A stretch of DNA of 64,000 bases, taken from positions 105,439 through 169,438 of the forward strand of contig NZ_FTOI01000008.1 of assembly GCF_900156725.1 (NCBI RefSeq), in the 5' to 3' direction. Below, piece by piece: positions 45,612-54,547 of the stretch. The stretch's first letter is position 1. Every line of letters begins with the position of its first letter. A program made the position numbers and the translations under genes. The notes below the pieces were generated by a model, which saw only the letters and a program-made list of their open reading frames with translations, did no database searches and was not told where the DNA came from. This stretch comes from Kaistella chaponensis (GTDB lineage: Bacteria; Bacteroidota; Bacteroidia; Flavobacteriales; Weeksellaceae).

Positions 45612-45648
45612 AAATAACCAACGACATTATCGTTGGTTATTTATATGT
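45612..45648 (-). terminator. Intrinsic terminator after dsbD
   Basis: On the minus strand AAATAACCAACG pairs with CGTTGGTTATTT and is followed by a long T run. The stem is almost the same sequence as the hairpin at 44624-44655. Confidence 0.85.
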
Positions 45649-45688
45649 AGATCAAAAACCTGCGATCTGTAGGTCTGTCATCTTTTTT

Positions 45689-47761
45689 CTATTTTCCCGT
45701 CGTCTTAAAATAAGCAATTCCACATTCCAAAAACGCTTTGAAATCCTCTTTCGGCATATATCCAGAAACAGGAGTGTTAATCACTTTTCCCTCTGGTGAA
45801 ACCAGAACATAATGCGGTTGCGAATTATTATTGAAATTAATTTGCTGAAATAAACTCCATTTATCGCCGATTGTTTTTACTTTTTTCTTCTGTCCATTTC
45901 CCATGTCAATCGAGGTTTGCTCACTTTCTGGCAAAGCTTCTTTGTCATCTACATAAAGGGAAGCCAAAATCACTTCGTTCTGTAGAATTGGTAAAATGTC
46001 GGGTTCGCTCCACACAAATTCTTCCATTTTACGGCAGTTTTCACAACCATAACCAGTGAAGTCGATCAACAAAGGTTTGTTTTCTTTCTTCGCAATTTCA
46101 ATGGCTTTAAAATAATCATGTTCCGGATGCATTCCGAGGATTCCATCTTTTTCATCATGCAAATAACTCACATTAATTGGAGGCAAAATTCCGCTTAGAT
46201 ATTGCAGTTTCGGTCTTTCTCCCGGAAATAATCCCTGAATTAAATACACGATAAATCCAATTCCTAATAATCCAATCACTTTTCTTGTCAATGAAATTTT
46301 TGCGTTTTTATCATCGTGTGGAAATTTGATTTTCCCGAATAAATAGAGAACCAAACCAATGGTAATCAGAATCCAAAGCGCTATAAATAATTCTCTTTTC
46401 AAGAAGAATGTTTTCGAAACCAGATCCGCTTTTGATAAGAATTTCAGCGCCAAACCTAATTCGATAAATCCTAAAACCACTTTCACGGTATTCATCCAAC
46501 CTCCAGATTTTGGTAAACTTTGTAAAGCCTGCGGAAACAAAGCCAACAAACCAAAAACGATTGCCCAACTTAATCCAAATCCTGCAAGTGCGTAAGTCAA
46601 CAACATCGGAATATTGGCAGAACCAGTTAAGGAACTTCCCAATAAACTTCCTAAAATTGGACCGGTACAGGAAAATGAAACGATGACCAAAGTTAAAGCC
46701 ATAAAAAAGATTCCGATCATTCCACCTGCATCTTCAGCTTTCGAAGATTTATTCGCAATGGAACTCGGCAAAGTGATGTCGTAATACCCGAAGAAACTTC
46801 CCGCAAAAAAGATGAAAATGAGGAAGAAAGTGATATTTAACCAAACACTTGTCGAAATTTGATTGAAAATATTCCCCGCAATTCCATCGATGATATGAAA
46901 GGGAACACTCAATAATACAAAAATCATAAGGATGAAAAATCCATAAATAAAGGCATCTCTTTTTCCTTTTGCTTTATTATTTGAACCTTTTGTGAAGAAG
47001 GAAACCGTTAACGGAATCATCGGAAATACGCATGGAGTCAACAATGCGATCAACCCACCGAAAAATCCCAATAAAAGATACGTCCAGAAATTTTCTGAAT
47101 TCTTTTCCTGCACAATTCCGCAATCCGTTTCTGGATTCATAAAATCGATAGTAGCAACTTTTAAACCTTCCTGTTTTGCGGCAACCGGTTCTATTTTTGT
47201 GCTTTCAGGAATGGAGTTTATTTCGCTACTGTCTTTATTTTCGTCAGGAGTCGTCGCGGCTACATTCTCATCTGTAGAAGTCTCTTGTGTTGCAGTCGCA
47301 GCGGCGCTAACTTTTTGGTCGAATTCTAAAGTATTTGGAGCCAAGCAAACGCGGTCATTACAGGTTTGATACGTAATTTCTGCGGAAACAGTTGCAGGTT
47401 TGGCGCCATTTTTCAGTTTGAATTTCTGTTTAAACTGCACTAAATCTGAATAATAAACGATTTGAGCACCGAAAGCTTCAGAAAACTCATCGTGTTTTTT
47501 ACCCACTTCAACTACTTTTCCGATGAGGTCGATTCCTTCTTTGGAGGAAAGTTTCATCTCTGTCGGAATTCCCGAATCGGCGGGTAAATCTTTGGAATAA
47601 ATATGCCAGTTTTTATCGATCGTCGCCGTCAATACCGCTTCGTATTCATTGTTGGGCAACGAATTGATATTGTATTTGAATTTTACAGGATCTTTGATTT
47701 GTGCGGTAATTCCCTGGAAAAGGAACAATACAATTAAGATTAACCAATTTTTAAATTTCAT
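45689..47761 (-). CDS. dsbD: Thiol:disulfide interchange protein DsbD
   Basis: Carries electrons from cytoplasmic thioredoxin across the inner membrane to periplasmic disulfide reductases. Order of parts: signal peptide (1-20), periplasmic alpha domain with Cys pair in YQTCNDRVCLAP (about 131-142), a low-complexity linker, the eight-span membrane domain starting at LLLGFFGGLIALLTPCVFPMIP with the second redox Cys in SFSCTGPILGSLL, and the C-terminal thioredoxin-like domain with CENC in DFTGYGCENCRKMEEF. Length 690 is normal. tilS lies 32 nt upstream on the same strand, so the two genes may be co-transcribed. Confidence 0.95.
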   Translation of the reverse strand: MKFKNWLILIVLFLFQGITAQIKDPVKFKYNINSLPNNEYEAVLTATIDKNWHIYSKDLPADSGIPTEMKLSSKEGIDLIGKVVEVGKKHDEFSEAFGAQIVYYSDLVQFKQKFKLKNGAKPATVSAEITYQTCNDRVCLAPNTLEFDQKVSAAATATQETSTDENVAATTPDENKDSSEINSIPESTKIEPVAAKQEGLKVATIDFMNPETDCGIVQEKNSENFWTYLLLGFFGGLIALLTPCVFPMIPLTVSFFTKGSNNKAKGKRDAFIYGFFILMIFVLLSVPFHIIDGIAGNIFNQISTSVWLNITFFLIFIFFAGSFFGYYDITLPSSIANKSSKAEDAGGMIGIFFMALTLVIVSFSCTGPILGSLLGSSLTGSANIPMLLTYALAGFGLSWAIVFGLLALFPQALQSLPKSGGWMNTVKVVLGFIELGLALKFLSKADLVSKTFFLKRELFIALWILITIGLVLYLFGKIKFPHDDKNAKISLTRKVIGLLGIGFIVYLIQGLFPGERPKLQYLSGILPPINVSYLHDEKDGILGMHPEHDYFKAIEIAKKENKPLLIDFTGYGCENCRKMEEFVWSEPDILPILQNEVILASLYVDDKEALPESEQTSIDMGNGQKKKVKTIGDKWSLFQQINFNNNSQPHYVLVSPEGKVINTPVSGYMPKEDFKAFLECGIAYFKTTGK

Positions 47762-47793
47762 TTTTTACTTTACTTTTTAGCAATTTCAAATCG

Positions 47794-49095
47794 CTATAAT
47801 TTTACTTTAATGATTGCCTTCGATTCTTTCGTTGCAGCAAATCTTCGGTCTTGGCGAAAAGGGATAATTCCCAAAATTTTGTCGTTTCCATCGCACAAAA
47901 GCCAGATTTTTTGCTGGGCTAAAATAGGGATTTTTTCATCCTTAAAAAACTTTGAGATTTTCTTTTTGCCTATCATTCCAATTGGATAGAATAGATCGCC
48001 TTCTTTTTTTCGTCTTATTTTTAAGGGAAATTGCATTTTATCTTCGTCAAATTTCCAGGTGAAACTTCCAGATTCTTTGATTTCTGAGCGCACCGTTTCA
48101 GGGAAAATGAGCGTACTTTTTTTATTGGGTAGAATCGTTATTTCCGCATTGTCATTTCGAATGAATTCATCGGTGGTTTTTTGTAGAACTAAATTTTCAC
48201 GGTCAACCAACAACTCATATTCAATGGAATGAAAGGTCTTTCCGACTTCTGCTTTCCGTATTTTTTTTAACTCTTTTGCTTCAGAAAAACCAAATTTTTG
48301 CAGTATTTCAAACTGTGCGAATTCACTTTCTTTAAAAAACAATGCTTTATTTATGGTGAGATACGAATCTTTTTCGCAAATGGTTTCTTTTTCGATTTTT
48401 AAAATCTGAGCTTGAACAAAATCTTTCGTTTGATTCAAATAGGAAATGCTTTTACCAAAGTTTTCTAAGAAGTTTTCATTCATACCCAAAAGTTCGGGAA
48501 CAATAGTATTGCGAATTTTATTCCTTAAATAATCATTTTTTTGGTTGCTTTTATCTTCCCGAAATTCTAAATTATTTTCCTTGGCGAAATCGTAAATTTC
48601 AGTTTTAGAAAAATGTAATAACGGACGAAGAATTTGGTTTTCATTTTTTGGTATCCCGCTTAAACCTTTTATTCCACTTCCTCGCGAAAGATTGATGAGG
48701 AATGTTTCCAACTCATCATTCAAATGATGTGCAGTTACTATGAAATCTAAGTTTTCTTCCTTTAAAACTTTAAAAAAGAAATCATACCGCAGATTTCTTG
48801 CCCAATTTTGAAGTGATTTCATTCCCGATTTTTCTTGTTCAGAAATATCTTTTAAATGAAATTGAATATCGTGATTTGTACAAAAATTTTCCACCAATTT
48901 CTGGTCAAGATCAGAATCTTCTCCCCGAAAATGATAATTCACATGCGCAACCTGAAACTCGAAACCCGAAACTTGAAACAGGTTCAAAAGCACCATAGAA
49001 TCTACACCACCACTGACCGCGAGTAGAAATTTGGCATTTCGGTAATCATTGAAAATTTCATGAAAAGCATGCTGGAAAGTCTCTAAATTAAGCAA
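47794..49095 (-). CDS. tilS: tRNA(Ile)-lysidine synthetase
   Basis: Modifies C34 of the CAU-anticodon tRNA-Ile to lysidine so that it reads AUA, using ATP and lysine. The PP-loop motif is AVSGGVDSMVLL (about 26-37), followed by AHVNYHFRGEDSD and TAHHLNDELETFLINLSRGSGIKGLSGI, both typical of TilS. The C-terminal substrate-binding domain ends with LKIRRKKEGD, KKISKFFKDEKIP and GNDKILGIIPFRQDRRF. Length 433 fits. Essential in most bacteria. Confidence 0.95.
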   Translation of the reverse strand: MLNLETFQHAFHEIFNDYRNAKFLLAVSGGVDSMVLLNLFQVSGFEFQVAHVNYHFRGEDSDLDQKLVENFCTNHDIQFHLKDISEQEKSGMKSLQNWARNLRYDFFFKVLKEENLDFIVTAHHLNDELETFLINLSRGSGIKGLSGIPKNENQILRPLLHFSKTEIYDFAKENNLEFREDKSNQKNDYLRNKIRNTIVPELLGMNENFLENFGKSISYLNQTKDFVQAQILKIEKETICEKDSYLTINKALFFKESEFAQFEILQKFGFSEAKELKKIRKAEVGKTFHSIEYELLVDRENLVLQKTTDEFIRNDNAEITILPNKKSTLIFPETVRSEIKESGSFTWKFDEDKMQFPLKIRRKKEGDLFYPIGMIGKKKISKFFKDEKIPILAQQKIWLLCDGNDKILGIIPFRQDRRFAATKESKAIIKVKL

Positions 49096-49124
49096 TTTTT
49101 AAGGTTTTTTTAAGGAATATTTAG

Positions 49125-49132
49125 CAAAGATA
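49125..49132 (-). promoter_or_regulatory. -7 box upstream of tilS
   Basis: On the minus strand TATCTTTG, exact TAnnTTTG, 29 nt before the ATG; it forms a divergent pair with the OmpA-gene element. Confidence 0.45.
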
Positions 49133-49157
49133 ATTCTTCTAACTAAATTCGTTTCTC

Positions 49158-49165
49158 TATTTTTG
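49158..49165 (+). promoter_or_regulatory. -7 box upstream of the OmpA-family gene
   Basis: TATTTTTG, exact TAnnTTTG, 19 nt before the ATG. Confidence 0.45.
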
Positions 49166-49184
49166 GTTGATTAAATAGTAAATT

Positions 49185-50021
49185 ATGAATATAGGAAAAA
49201 TCGGTGCAGTTCTTGGAGTTGCAGTTATGCTGACTTCATGTGTGAGCCAAAAAAAATTCGATGCTTTGAACGAGAATTACAACCAGTGCATCACCAATGT
49301 AGGTGAAAGACAGCGCGAAATTCAGGATTTGAAAGGAGTCAATGCAGGTTTATCAAGTGAGAACGCACTTTTGAAAGGCCAAAATGATGCATTGAAATCT
49401 TCTCTTGATGCCTGTTTAGCGAACAGTGGAAAAGGTTCTGCAAACATTGATAAATTAATTGGAGAGATTAATTCTTCCAACAAATATATCAAACAGTTGA
49501 TTTCTACTAATTCGAAAAATGACAGTTTGAATATCGCTTTGTCGAATAAATTGAAACGTTCTTTGGATAATATCGCAGATGGCGATGTGCAGGTGAAAGT
49601 TTTGAAAGGAGTAGTTTTGATCTCCTTATCCGACAATATGCTGTATAAAACAGGAGATTACAATGTTTTACCTGCAGCACAGGATGTGTTAGGAAAAGTA
49701 GCGAAAGTTATCAATGATTATGATACGTATTCAGTCTTGATCGAAGGAAACACCGATAATGTACCGCTGAATGCTTCAACTTTACCAAAAGACAACTGGG
49801 ATTTATCAGCTTTGAGAGCAACTTCAATGGCAAAAATTTTACAGACTAAATTTGGCGTAAATCCTGCAAGAATTACAGCAGGAGGAAGAAGCGAATACAA
49901 CCCGAAAACCACCAATGAGTCGATTTCTGGAAGGTCTGAAAACAGAAGAACAGAAATCATCATCATGCCTAAGTTAGAGGAATTCATGAAATTAATGGAC
50001 ATTGCACCGGTGAAAAACTAA
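49185..50021 (+). CDS. OmpA-family outer-membrane lipoprotein
   Basis: 278 residues. The lipoprotein signal ends at Cys19 (LTSCVSQKKFDALNENYNQC). A coiled-coil/helical region (about 25-115) precedes an OmpA/Pal C-terminal peptidoglycan-binding domain: LISLSDNMLYKTGDYNVLP, IEGNTDNVPL, DLSALRATSMAKIL and GGRSEYNPKTTNESISGRSENRRTEII, where the conserved Asp and Arg that grip diaminopimelate are present. It probably ties the outer membrane to the cell wall. Confidence 0.93.
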   Translation: MNIGKIGAVLGVAVMLTSCVSQKKFDALNENYNQCITNVGERQREIQDLKGVNAGLSSENALLKGQNDALKSSLDACLANSGKGSANIDKLIGEINSSNKYIKQLISTNSKNDSLNIALSNKLKRSLDNIADGDVQVKVLKGVVLISLSDNMLYKTGDYNVLPAAQDVLGKVAKVINDYDTYSVLIEGNTDNVPLNASTLPKDNWDLSALRATSMAKILQTKFGVNPARITAGGRSEYNPKTTNESISGRSENRRTEIIIMPKLEEFMKLMDIAPVKN

Positions 50022-50047
50022 GCAATTGTTTCGTAAGAAATTTTTTC

Positions 50048-50089
50048 AGCGCTGTTCGAGCTTCATGCTTTGACAGCGCTTTTTATTTT
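50048..50089 (+). terminator. Intrinsic terminator after the OmpA-family gene
   Basis: AGCGCTGT pairs with ACAGCGCT across a 17-nt loop and is followed by TTTTATTTT. Confidence 0.82.
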
Positions 50090-50121
50090 AAATGCTTAAA
50101 TTTGGACCAAAATAACATTGA

Positions 50122-50769
50122 ATGAGTTTTTTTGAGGAGATAAGTCCGGAAATGGATCGCTATTTAGAAAACCACGCTTCGTCGGAACCCGATATTTTGA
50201 AAAGATTGCGCAAAGAAACTTTTCAGAAAACAACGCAGCCGCACATGATTTCCGGGTTTTTACAAGGAAGATTATTGGCGATCATTTCTAAAATGTTGCA
50301 ACCAAAAAACATTCTCGAAGTAGGAACTTTTACAGGTTATGCGACTTTGTGCTTAACAGAAGGTTTAGCAAAAGAAGGTAAAATCACTACAATTGACGTG
50401 AATGAAGAACTCGCATATTTGCCTAAAAAATATTTTCAGGAAAGTGAGTTTTCGGCACAGATTGATTTTCAATTAAAAGACGCAAAAGATTTTCTAAAAG
50501 AAACCGATGAAATTTTCGATTTGGTGTTTATTGATGCCGACAAAGAAAATTATCCGGAATATTTCCACCTCATAAAATCAAGGGTAAAGTCGGGCGCGGT
50601 GATTTTGTTTGATAATGTGTTGTGGTACGGAAAAGTCTTGGAAGAAAATTCAAAACAGAAATCTACCCAAAAAATACAGGAACTCAACGATTTGGTGGCA
50701 AAAGATGAAGATTTCGAAAATCTTATTTTACCTTTGCGAGACGGCATCAATCTAATCCGTAAAAAATAA
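50122..50769 (+). CDS. Class I SAM-dependent O-methyltransferase
   Basis: 215 residues of the catechol-type O-methyltransferase family 3. SAM-binding motif I is LEVGTFTGYATLCL (about 71-84), the acidic end of strand 2 is ITTIDVNEE, and metal-binding acids are in LVFIDADKENYPEY and VILFDNVLW. The methyl acceptor is not predictable. The NlpC/P60 gene starts 15 nt downstream. Confidence 0.9.
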   Translation: MSFFEEISPEMDRYLENHASSEPDILKRLRKETFQKTTQPHMISGFLQGRLLAIISKMLQPKNILEVGTFTGYATLCLTEGLAKEGKITTIDVNEELAYLPKKYFQESEFSAQIDFQLKDAKDFLKETDEIFDLVFIDADKENYPEYFHLIKSRVKSGAVILFDNVLWYGKVLEENSKQKSTQKIQELNDLVAKDEDFENLILPLRDGINLIRKK

Positions 50770-50784
50770 AATTTAGAACCAAGT

Positions 50785-51495
50785 ATGGAGAAAGGAATCT
50801 GCACCGTTTCAGTGGCTGCAATACGCGCAGAACAATCGCATCAGTCGGAAATGACCTCGCAAATTTTGTATGGAGAAACAGTAGATATTCTAGAAAAAGC
50901 CGCGAAATTTATCAAGATAAAAATGCATTTTGATGGATATGAAGGATGGGTAGATGTGCAGCAAATCTCTGAAATTTCTGAAGAATACTTCCAGCAAAGA
51001 AAAACCGAACTGGTTCAGAATACGTTACAAATGTATAGCACTTCACAGGGAGTAATTCTGTTGTCAATAGGTAGCGAAGTGAATAGTGAAAAGGCAGACC
51101 CAATTTTTTTAAAGACCGAAAAGGTTTCAGAAACTGCGCAAAAATTTTTCAATGTTCCTTATTTGTGGAGTGGAAGAAGTTTTTTTGGGATCGATTGCAG
51201 CGGATTTGTGCAATTGGTTTATAAAGTTCACGGCATTTCTTTGCCTCGAGAAGCACATCAACAATCAGAAGTTGGCGAAGTTTTAAGCTTCGTGGAAGAA
51301 AGTAAACCAGGAGATCTGGCTTTTTTCGAAAACTTAGATGGACAAATTTCCCATGTCGGAATGTTGCTCGAAGACCAAAATATTATTCACGCATACGGAA
51401 AAGTACGGATTGATTCTCTCGATTCTACGGGGATTTTTAACAAAGAACTGAATAAGCATACTCACAAATTACGGTTTTTGAGAAGTGTTTTTTAA
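50785..51495 (+). CDS. NlpC/P60-family (C40) peptidase with SH3-like domain
   Basis: 236 residues. An N-terminal SH3-like region (about 1-95, with QILYGETVDILEKAAKFIKI and GYEGWVDVQQIS) precedes a C40 catalytic domain: GIDCSGFVQLVYKVHGISLPR (Cys about 138) and QISHVGMLLED (His about 190). Family members cut the gamma-D-Glu to diamino-acid bond of peptidoglycan stem peptides. No signal peptide is visible, so it may act on imported muropeptides in the cytoplasm, like other cytosolic C40 recycling enzymes; this location is inferred. Confidence 0.9.
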   Translation: MEKGICTVSVAAIRAEQSHQSEMTSQILYGETVDILEKAAKFIKIKMHFDGYEGWVDVQQISEISEEYFQQRKTELVQNTLQMYSTSQGVILLSIGSEVNSEKADPIFLKTEKVSETAQKFFNVPYLWSGRSFFGIDCSGFVQLVYKVHGISLPREAHQQSEVGEVLSFVEESKPGDLAFFENLDGQISHVGMLLEDQNIIHAYGKVRIDSLDSTGIFNKELNKHTHKLRFLRSVF

Positions 51496-51603
51496 AGATT
51501 TTAGAAAAAAGAGAAAAGAGAAAAGAAAAAAGAAACAAGAATAAAGAATCAAGAAAAAAGACAAAAGACAAGAGCGTTGCAAGCAATTTTTTACTTTTAA
51601 AAT

Positions 51604-51831
51604 ATGAAAAGGATTTCTTTTTTGCTTAAGCTTTTATCAATTGGAGTACTTGTGTTTCCTTGGTAAGATCTGATGAGTTCTTGGAGATATTTGTCAATCT
51701 TTTTTTTATATCAAAAAAAACGAAGTTCTGTCCCGGATTATCTATTTGGGATTTTGTTTTTAGTAATTTTAACCACGATTTCTTATTCTTTTTATCTAAA
51801 AAAAATGAAATCTAAAAATGAACAATTTTGA
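51604..51831 (+). pseudogene. Small membrane protein gene interrupted by an in-frame stop
   Basis: One frame encodes a hydrophobic start (MKRISFLLKLLSIGVLVFPW), then TAA at 51664, then without any shift DLMSSWRYLSIFFLYQKKRSS and a second transmembrane segment (DYLFGILFLVILTTISYSFYL), ending in the TGA at 51829 that overlaps the TTG start of waaA. Together it would be a 75-residue membrane protein coupled to waaA. Either the stop is a point mutation or base-call error, or only the 52-residue part from the ATG at 51673 is expressed. No family recognised. The region just upstream (51496-51580) is a purine-rich low-complexity stretch with no gene. Confidence 0.5.
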
Positions 51832-53075
51832 AATTTATCTATAACATATTCATCCGTTTCCTCATTTCCGCCATGAAAATTGGCGCCATCTTCAACTATA
51901 AATTAAAAAAAGGTTTAGCCGGAAGAAGGCAAAGTTGCGAAATTGTAAAATCTAAATTTTCTCCAGATGACCAAGTAATTTGGATGCATGCAGCAAGTTT
52001 GGGAGAATATGAACAAGGACTTCCGGTATTGGAAAAATTGAAGGCGAAATTCCCCAATCACAAAATATTGATTACCTTTTTTTCCCCTTCTGGTTATGAC
52101 AATGTCATTAAGAAAAAAACAATTGCAGATGCGATTTGTTTTTTACCTTTTGATACCGAAGTTTGGGTGAGAGAATTTACATCCAACTTCAAAACAGATA
52201 TTTTTTTCACCGTAAAATATGAGTATTGGTATCATTTATTGAATGATTTAAAAAGTCAAGGGACCAAAATCTTTGTGGTTTCTGCTCTTTTTTATGAAAC
52301 TCAAATCTTCTTTAAAGCCTATGGAAAATGGTTTGTAAATAAATTAAAAAAAGATATTGACTGGTTTTTTCATCAAACCAAACATTCGACCGCATTGGCA
52401 AAAGAAATAGGTTTGGTAAAATCTTCAACAGCAGGAGATACGCGCTTTGACCGCGTGAAACAACTTCGCACTGCAGATAATTTTGTAAAATACATCGAGG
52501 AATTCAAACAAAATAAATACACCCTTATTTTTGGAAGCAGTTGGGAATCTGAGGAAAGACTTGCCGAAATTATCGCCACCAAAAATAAAGAAGTGAAACT
52601 GATCTTTGCTCCTCATGATTTAAAAAGAGTAGAGCGATTGCAGAACATTTTTTCAAATGCAATTCTTTATTCAGAACTTGAAAAAGCAGGTGTTTTTCCC
52701 GATGCGAATTCTCAAATATTGATTATTGATTGTATCGGATTGCTTTCTAAAATTTATTCTTACGGTAATGTAGCGATTGTTGGTGGAGGTTTTCACTCAA
52801 AAGGATTGCATAATATTTTGGAAGCAGCAACTTTTGGGATTCCTGTTTTCTTTGGCAATCATTACACGAAAAATCCGGAAGCTGATGAATTAATTGCGCG
52901 AAATGGTGGTAAATCCTTCGAAGATGAATTTTTTGCCGCGGCTTATCTCGCTGGTTTTGTTCGTGATGATGGAGCAACCAAAAAGATGGGCAGAAATGCT
53001 TTGGAATTTATAGATTCGCAACCGAACGCGTCGGATGTTGTAGTGAGCCAAATTTTGAAGATGCATCAAGGTTGA
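51828..53075 (+). CDS. waaA: 3-deoxy-D-manno-octulosonic-acid (Kdo) transferase
   Basis: Adds Kdo to the lipid A precursor in LPS core synthesis (GT30), at the inner membrane. The start is a TTG overlapping the stop of the small upstream frame. The N-terminal hydrophobic helix (MKFIYNIFIRFLISAMKIGAI) anchors it. The family signatures are VIWMHAASLGEYEQGLPVL (about 49-67, with the catalytic Glu), the PNHKILITFFSPSGYD segment, KYEYWYHLL, and the C-terminal CMP-Kdo-binding GGGFHSKGLHNILEAATFGIPVFFG. Length 415 is typical. Confidence 0.95.
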   Translation: MKFIYNIFIRFLISAMKIGAIFNYKLKKGLAGRRQSCEIVKSKFSPDDQVIWMHAASLGEYEQGLPVLEKLKAKFPNHKILITFFSPSGYDNVIKKKTIADAICFLPFDTEVWVREFTSNFKTDIFFTVKYEYWYHLLNDLKSQGTKIFVVSALFYETQIFFKAYGKWFVNKLKKDIDWFFHQTKHSTALAKEIGLVKSSTAGDTRFDRVKQLRTADNFVKYIEEFKQNKYTLIFGSSWESEERLAEIIATKNKEVKLIFAPHDLKRVERLQNIFSNAILYSELEKAGVFPDANSQILIIDCIGLLSKIYSYGNVAIVGGGFHSKGLHNILEAATFGIPVFFGNHYTKNPEADELIARNGGKSFEDEFFAAAYLAGFVRDDGATKKMGRNALEFIDSQPNASDVVVSQILKMHQG

Positions 53076-53084
53076 AACGCTTTG

Positions 53085-53696
53085 TTAACGCAATAAACCT
53101 TCTCCTTTAATCCCTTTTAAGATGAGGTCAATCTGATCAGGAATGTTTTCCGGTTCAAACCATTGCAAAAATAAACCGTTATGAAGCGCCAATTCATCTA
53201 ATCGCTTGTTCAATTTTATTTGGTTTCGAACTTCTTCAAAATTTTCACCTAAATCCAGATAATAATCGGGATCTAACTTTTTAGTTAAAATCATCGAACG
53301 ATATATTTTATTGAGAAGATAGATGAACAATTTGTAGTGATCGCCGGTTTTCGGCAGGTTTTTGAGGGTTTCGCTGATCAATAAAAGCGTTAATGAAACT
53401 TCACCGAATTTATCCGTCGTGATTTTTACATGCTCAGTTATTTTCGCGCTAATTTTCCGGATGTTGGGTAAAAAGTATTTGGTGCGAGCAAACTTCTTCG
53501 CTACAGACGAAACTTCTTCTTTAATCAAAACTTCCATTTGATCTCTTTTGTCATCGGCTGTTTCAGGATCAATCAGTTCAAAATAGAGGCGGTGCGATAA
53601 AATGCGGTCTTTTTTGAGCAATCGGATGATTAATTTATCTTTTTCTTGAGAAGTAAAATTTGAAATTGCTTCTTTAAACTCTTTTGAAAACTCCAT
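53085..53696 (-). CDS. Conserved-looking protein of unknown function, paired with a glycosyltransferase
   Basis: 203 residues, soluble, mostly helical, no signal peptide. I do not recognise a domain. The sequence has alternating charged and leucine-rich helices (SLTLLLISETLKNLPKTGDHYKLFIYLLNKI). Its ATG abuts the stop of the upstream glycosyltransferase gene, so the two are translationally coupled. It converges with waaA with only 9 nt between them. Confidence 0.7.
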   Translation of the reverse strand: MEFSKEFKEAISNFTSQEKDKLIIRLLKKDRILSHRLYFELIDPETADDKRDQMEVLIKEEVSSVAKKFARTKYFLPNIRKISAKITEHVKITTDKFGEVSLTLLLISETLKNLPKTGDHYKLFIYLLNKIYRSMILTKKLDPDYYLDLGENFEEVRNQIKLNKRLDELALHNGLFLQWFEPENIPDQIDLILKGIKGEGLLR

Positions 53697-54448
53697 TAAT
53701 TAAAAATTTTTGAATATTTCATGAATCCATTGATGGCCCAATTTGCCGTGTAATACCACGATTTTAAGACAGAAAAATGCATATAATCCTTGTAAACCAA
53801 ATACTGGTCTTTCATGATGTTGGTTTTTTTTCGCGAAACACTGCTTTCGTGCATTCTGTATTTAGCCATCGTTTTTTTTAAAGGTTTCCCGACCGGGATT
53901 TTCTTTAATAAATTGAGCCACATCACGTGGTCTTCTCGTTTGCTTCCGGCTGGAAAATATTCTTTCCCAACCCTCTTAGAATCGTACATAGAGCTTAACA
54001 ATGAAAGGCGACAAGTCTTCAATAAATTTTGAAAAGTCACCTCTTTATCCGCAGTGAAATCGGCAATTTTCGGAAGCAATTTTTCATCACATCTTGCGTA
54101 ATTAGAGTAGGCGAGTTCAGCGTTTTCCTTTTTCATAAATGAAACCATTTCCTCTAAAAAGTTCGGTTCCCAAAAATCATCGGCATCCAAAAAAGTGATA
54201 AATCTTCCGGTAGCTTTTTCTAATGATAAATTTCGGGCATGACCTGCACCGCCATTATTCTCGGAAACTGTAAGAATAATTCGGGGGTCATTAATTTTCC
54301 TAATGATTTCCACAGAATGATCAGAAGAATGATCATCAGTAATTAGCCATTCCCAATTTTTAAATTTTTGATTTAAAACAGATTGAATGGTTTCTTCTAA
54401 AAAAATTGCAGAATTGTAGCAAGGCGTAATAATTGAAACTTCAGGCAT
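53696..54448 (-). CDS. Family 2 glycosyltransferase
   Basis: 250 residues. The GT-A fold is marked by VSIITPCYNSAIFLEETIQSVLNQ (about 4-27), WLITDDHSSDHSVEI, and the metal-binding FLDADDFW (about 89-96). Acceptor-side residues include SKREDHVMWLNLL. It resembles polysaccharide and LPS side-chain transferases; the sugar is unknown. Its neighbourhood beside waaA suggests envelope polysaccharide synthesis, but the genes are on opposite strands. Confidence 0.93.
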   Translation of the reverse strand: MPEVSIITPCYNSAIFLEETIQSVLNQKFKNWEWLITDDHSSDHSVEIIRKINDPRIILTVSENNGGAGHARNLSLEKATGRFITFLDADDFWEPNFLEEMVSFMKKENAELAYSNYARCDEKLLPKIADFTADKEVTFQNLLKTCRLSLLSSMYDSKRVGKEYFPAGSKREDHVMWLNLLKKIPVGKPLKKTMAKYRMHESSVSRKKTNIMKDQYLVYKDYMHFSVLKSWYYTANWAINGFMKYSKIFN

Positions 54449-54472
54449 TGTGTTTTTTAGTCTTTAGTCTTA

Positions 54473-54480
54473 CAAATTTA
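54473..54480 (-). promoter_or_regulatory. -7 box upstream of the glycosyltransferase gene
   Basis: On the minus strand TAAATTTG, exact TAnnTTTG, with a TTTG 17 nt further upstream. Part of a divergent promoter region shared with leuS. Confidence 0.45.
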
Positions 54481-54518
54481 CAATAATTAGTTTCATTCAA
54501 AAATTCATTTCAAAACCT

Positions 54519-54526
54519 TAAATTTG
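54519..54526 (+). promoter_or_regulatory. -7 box upstream of leuS
   Basis: TAAATTTG, exact TAnnTTTG, 21 nt before the ATG. Confidence 0.5.
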
Positions 54527-54547
54527 TGACTTAATTAAATTTTAGAA

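Noticed and set aside
51496..51580. Purine-rich GA/AAAG stretch as a regulatory tract or repeat array
   Set aside because: Low-complexity A/G sequence without a regular unit; such tracts are common in AT-rich flavobacterial intergenic DNA.
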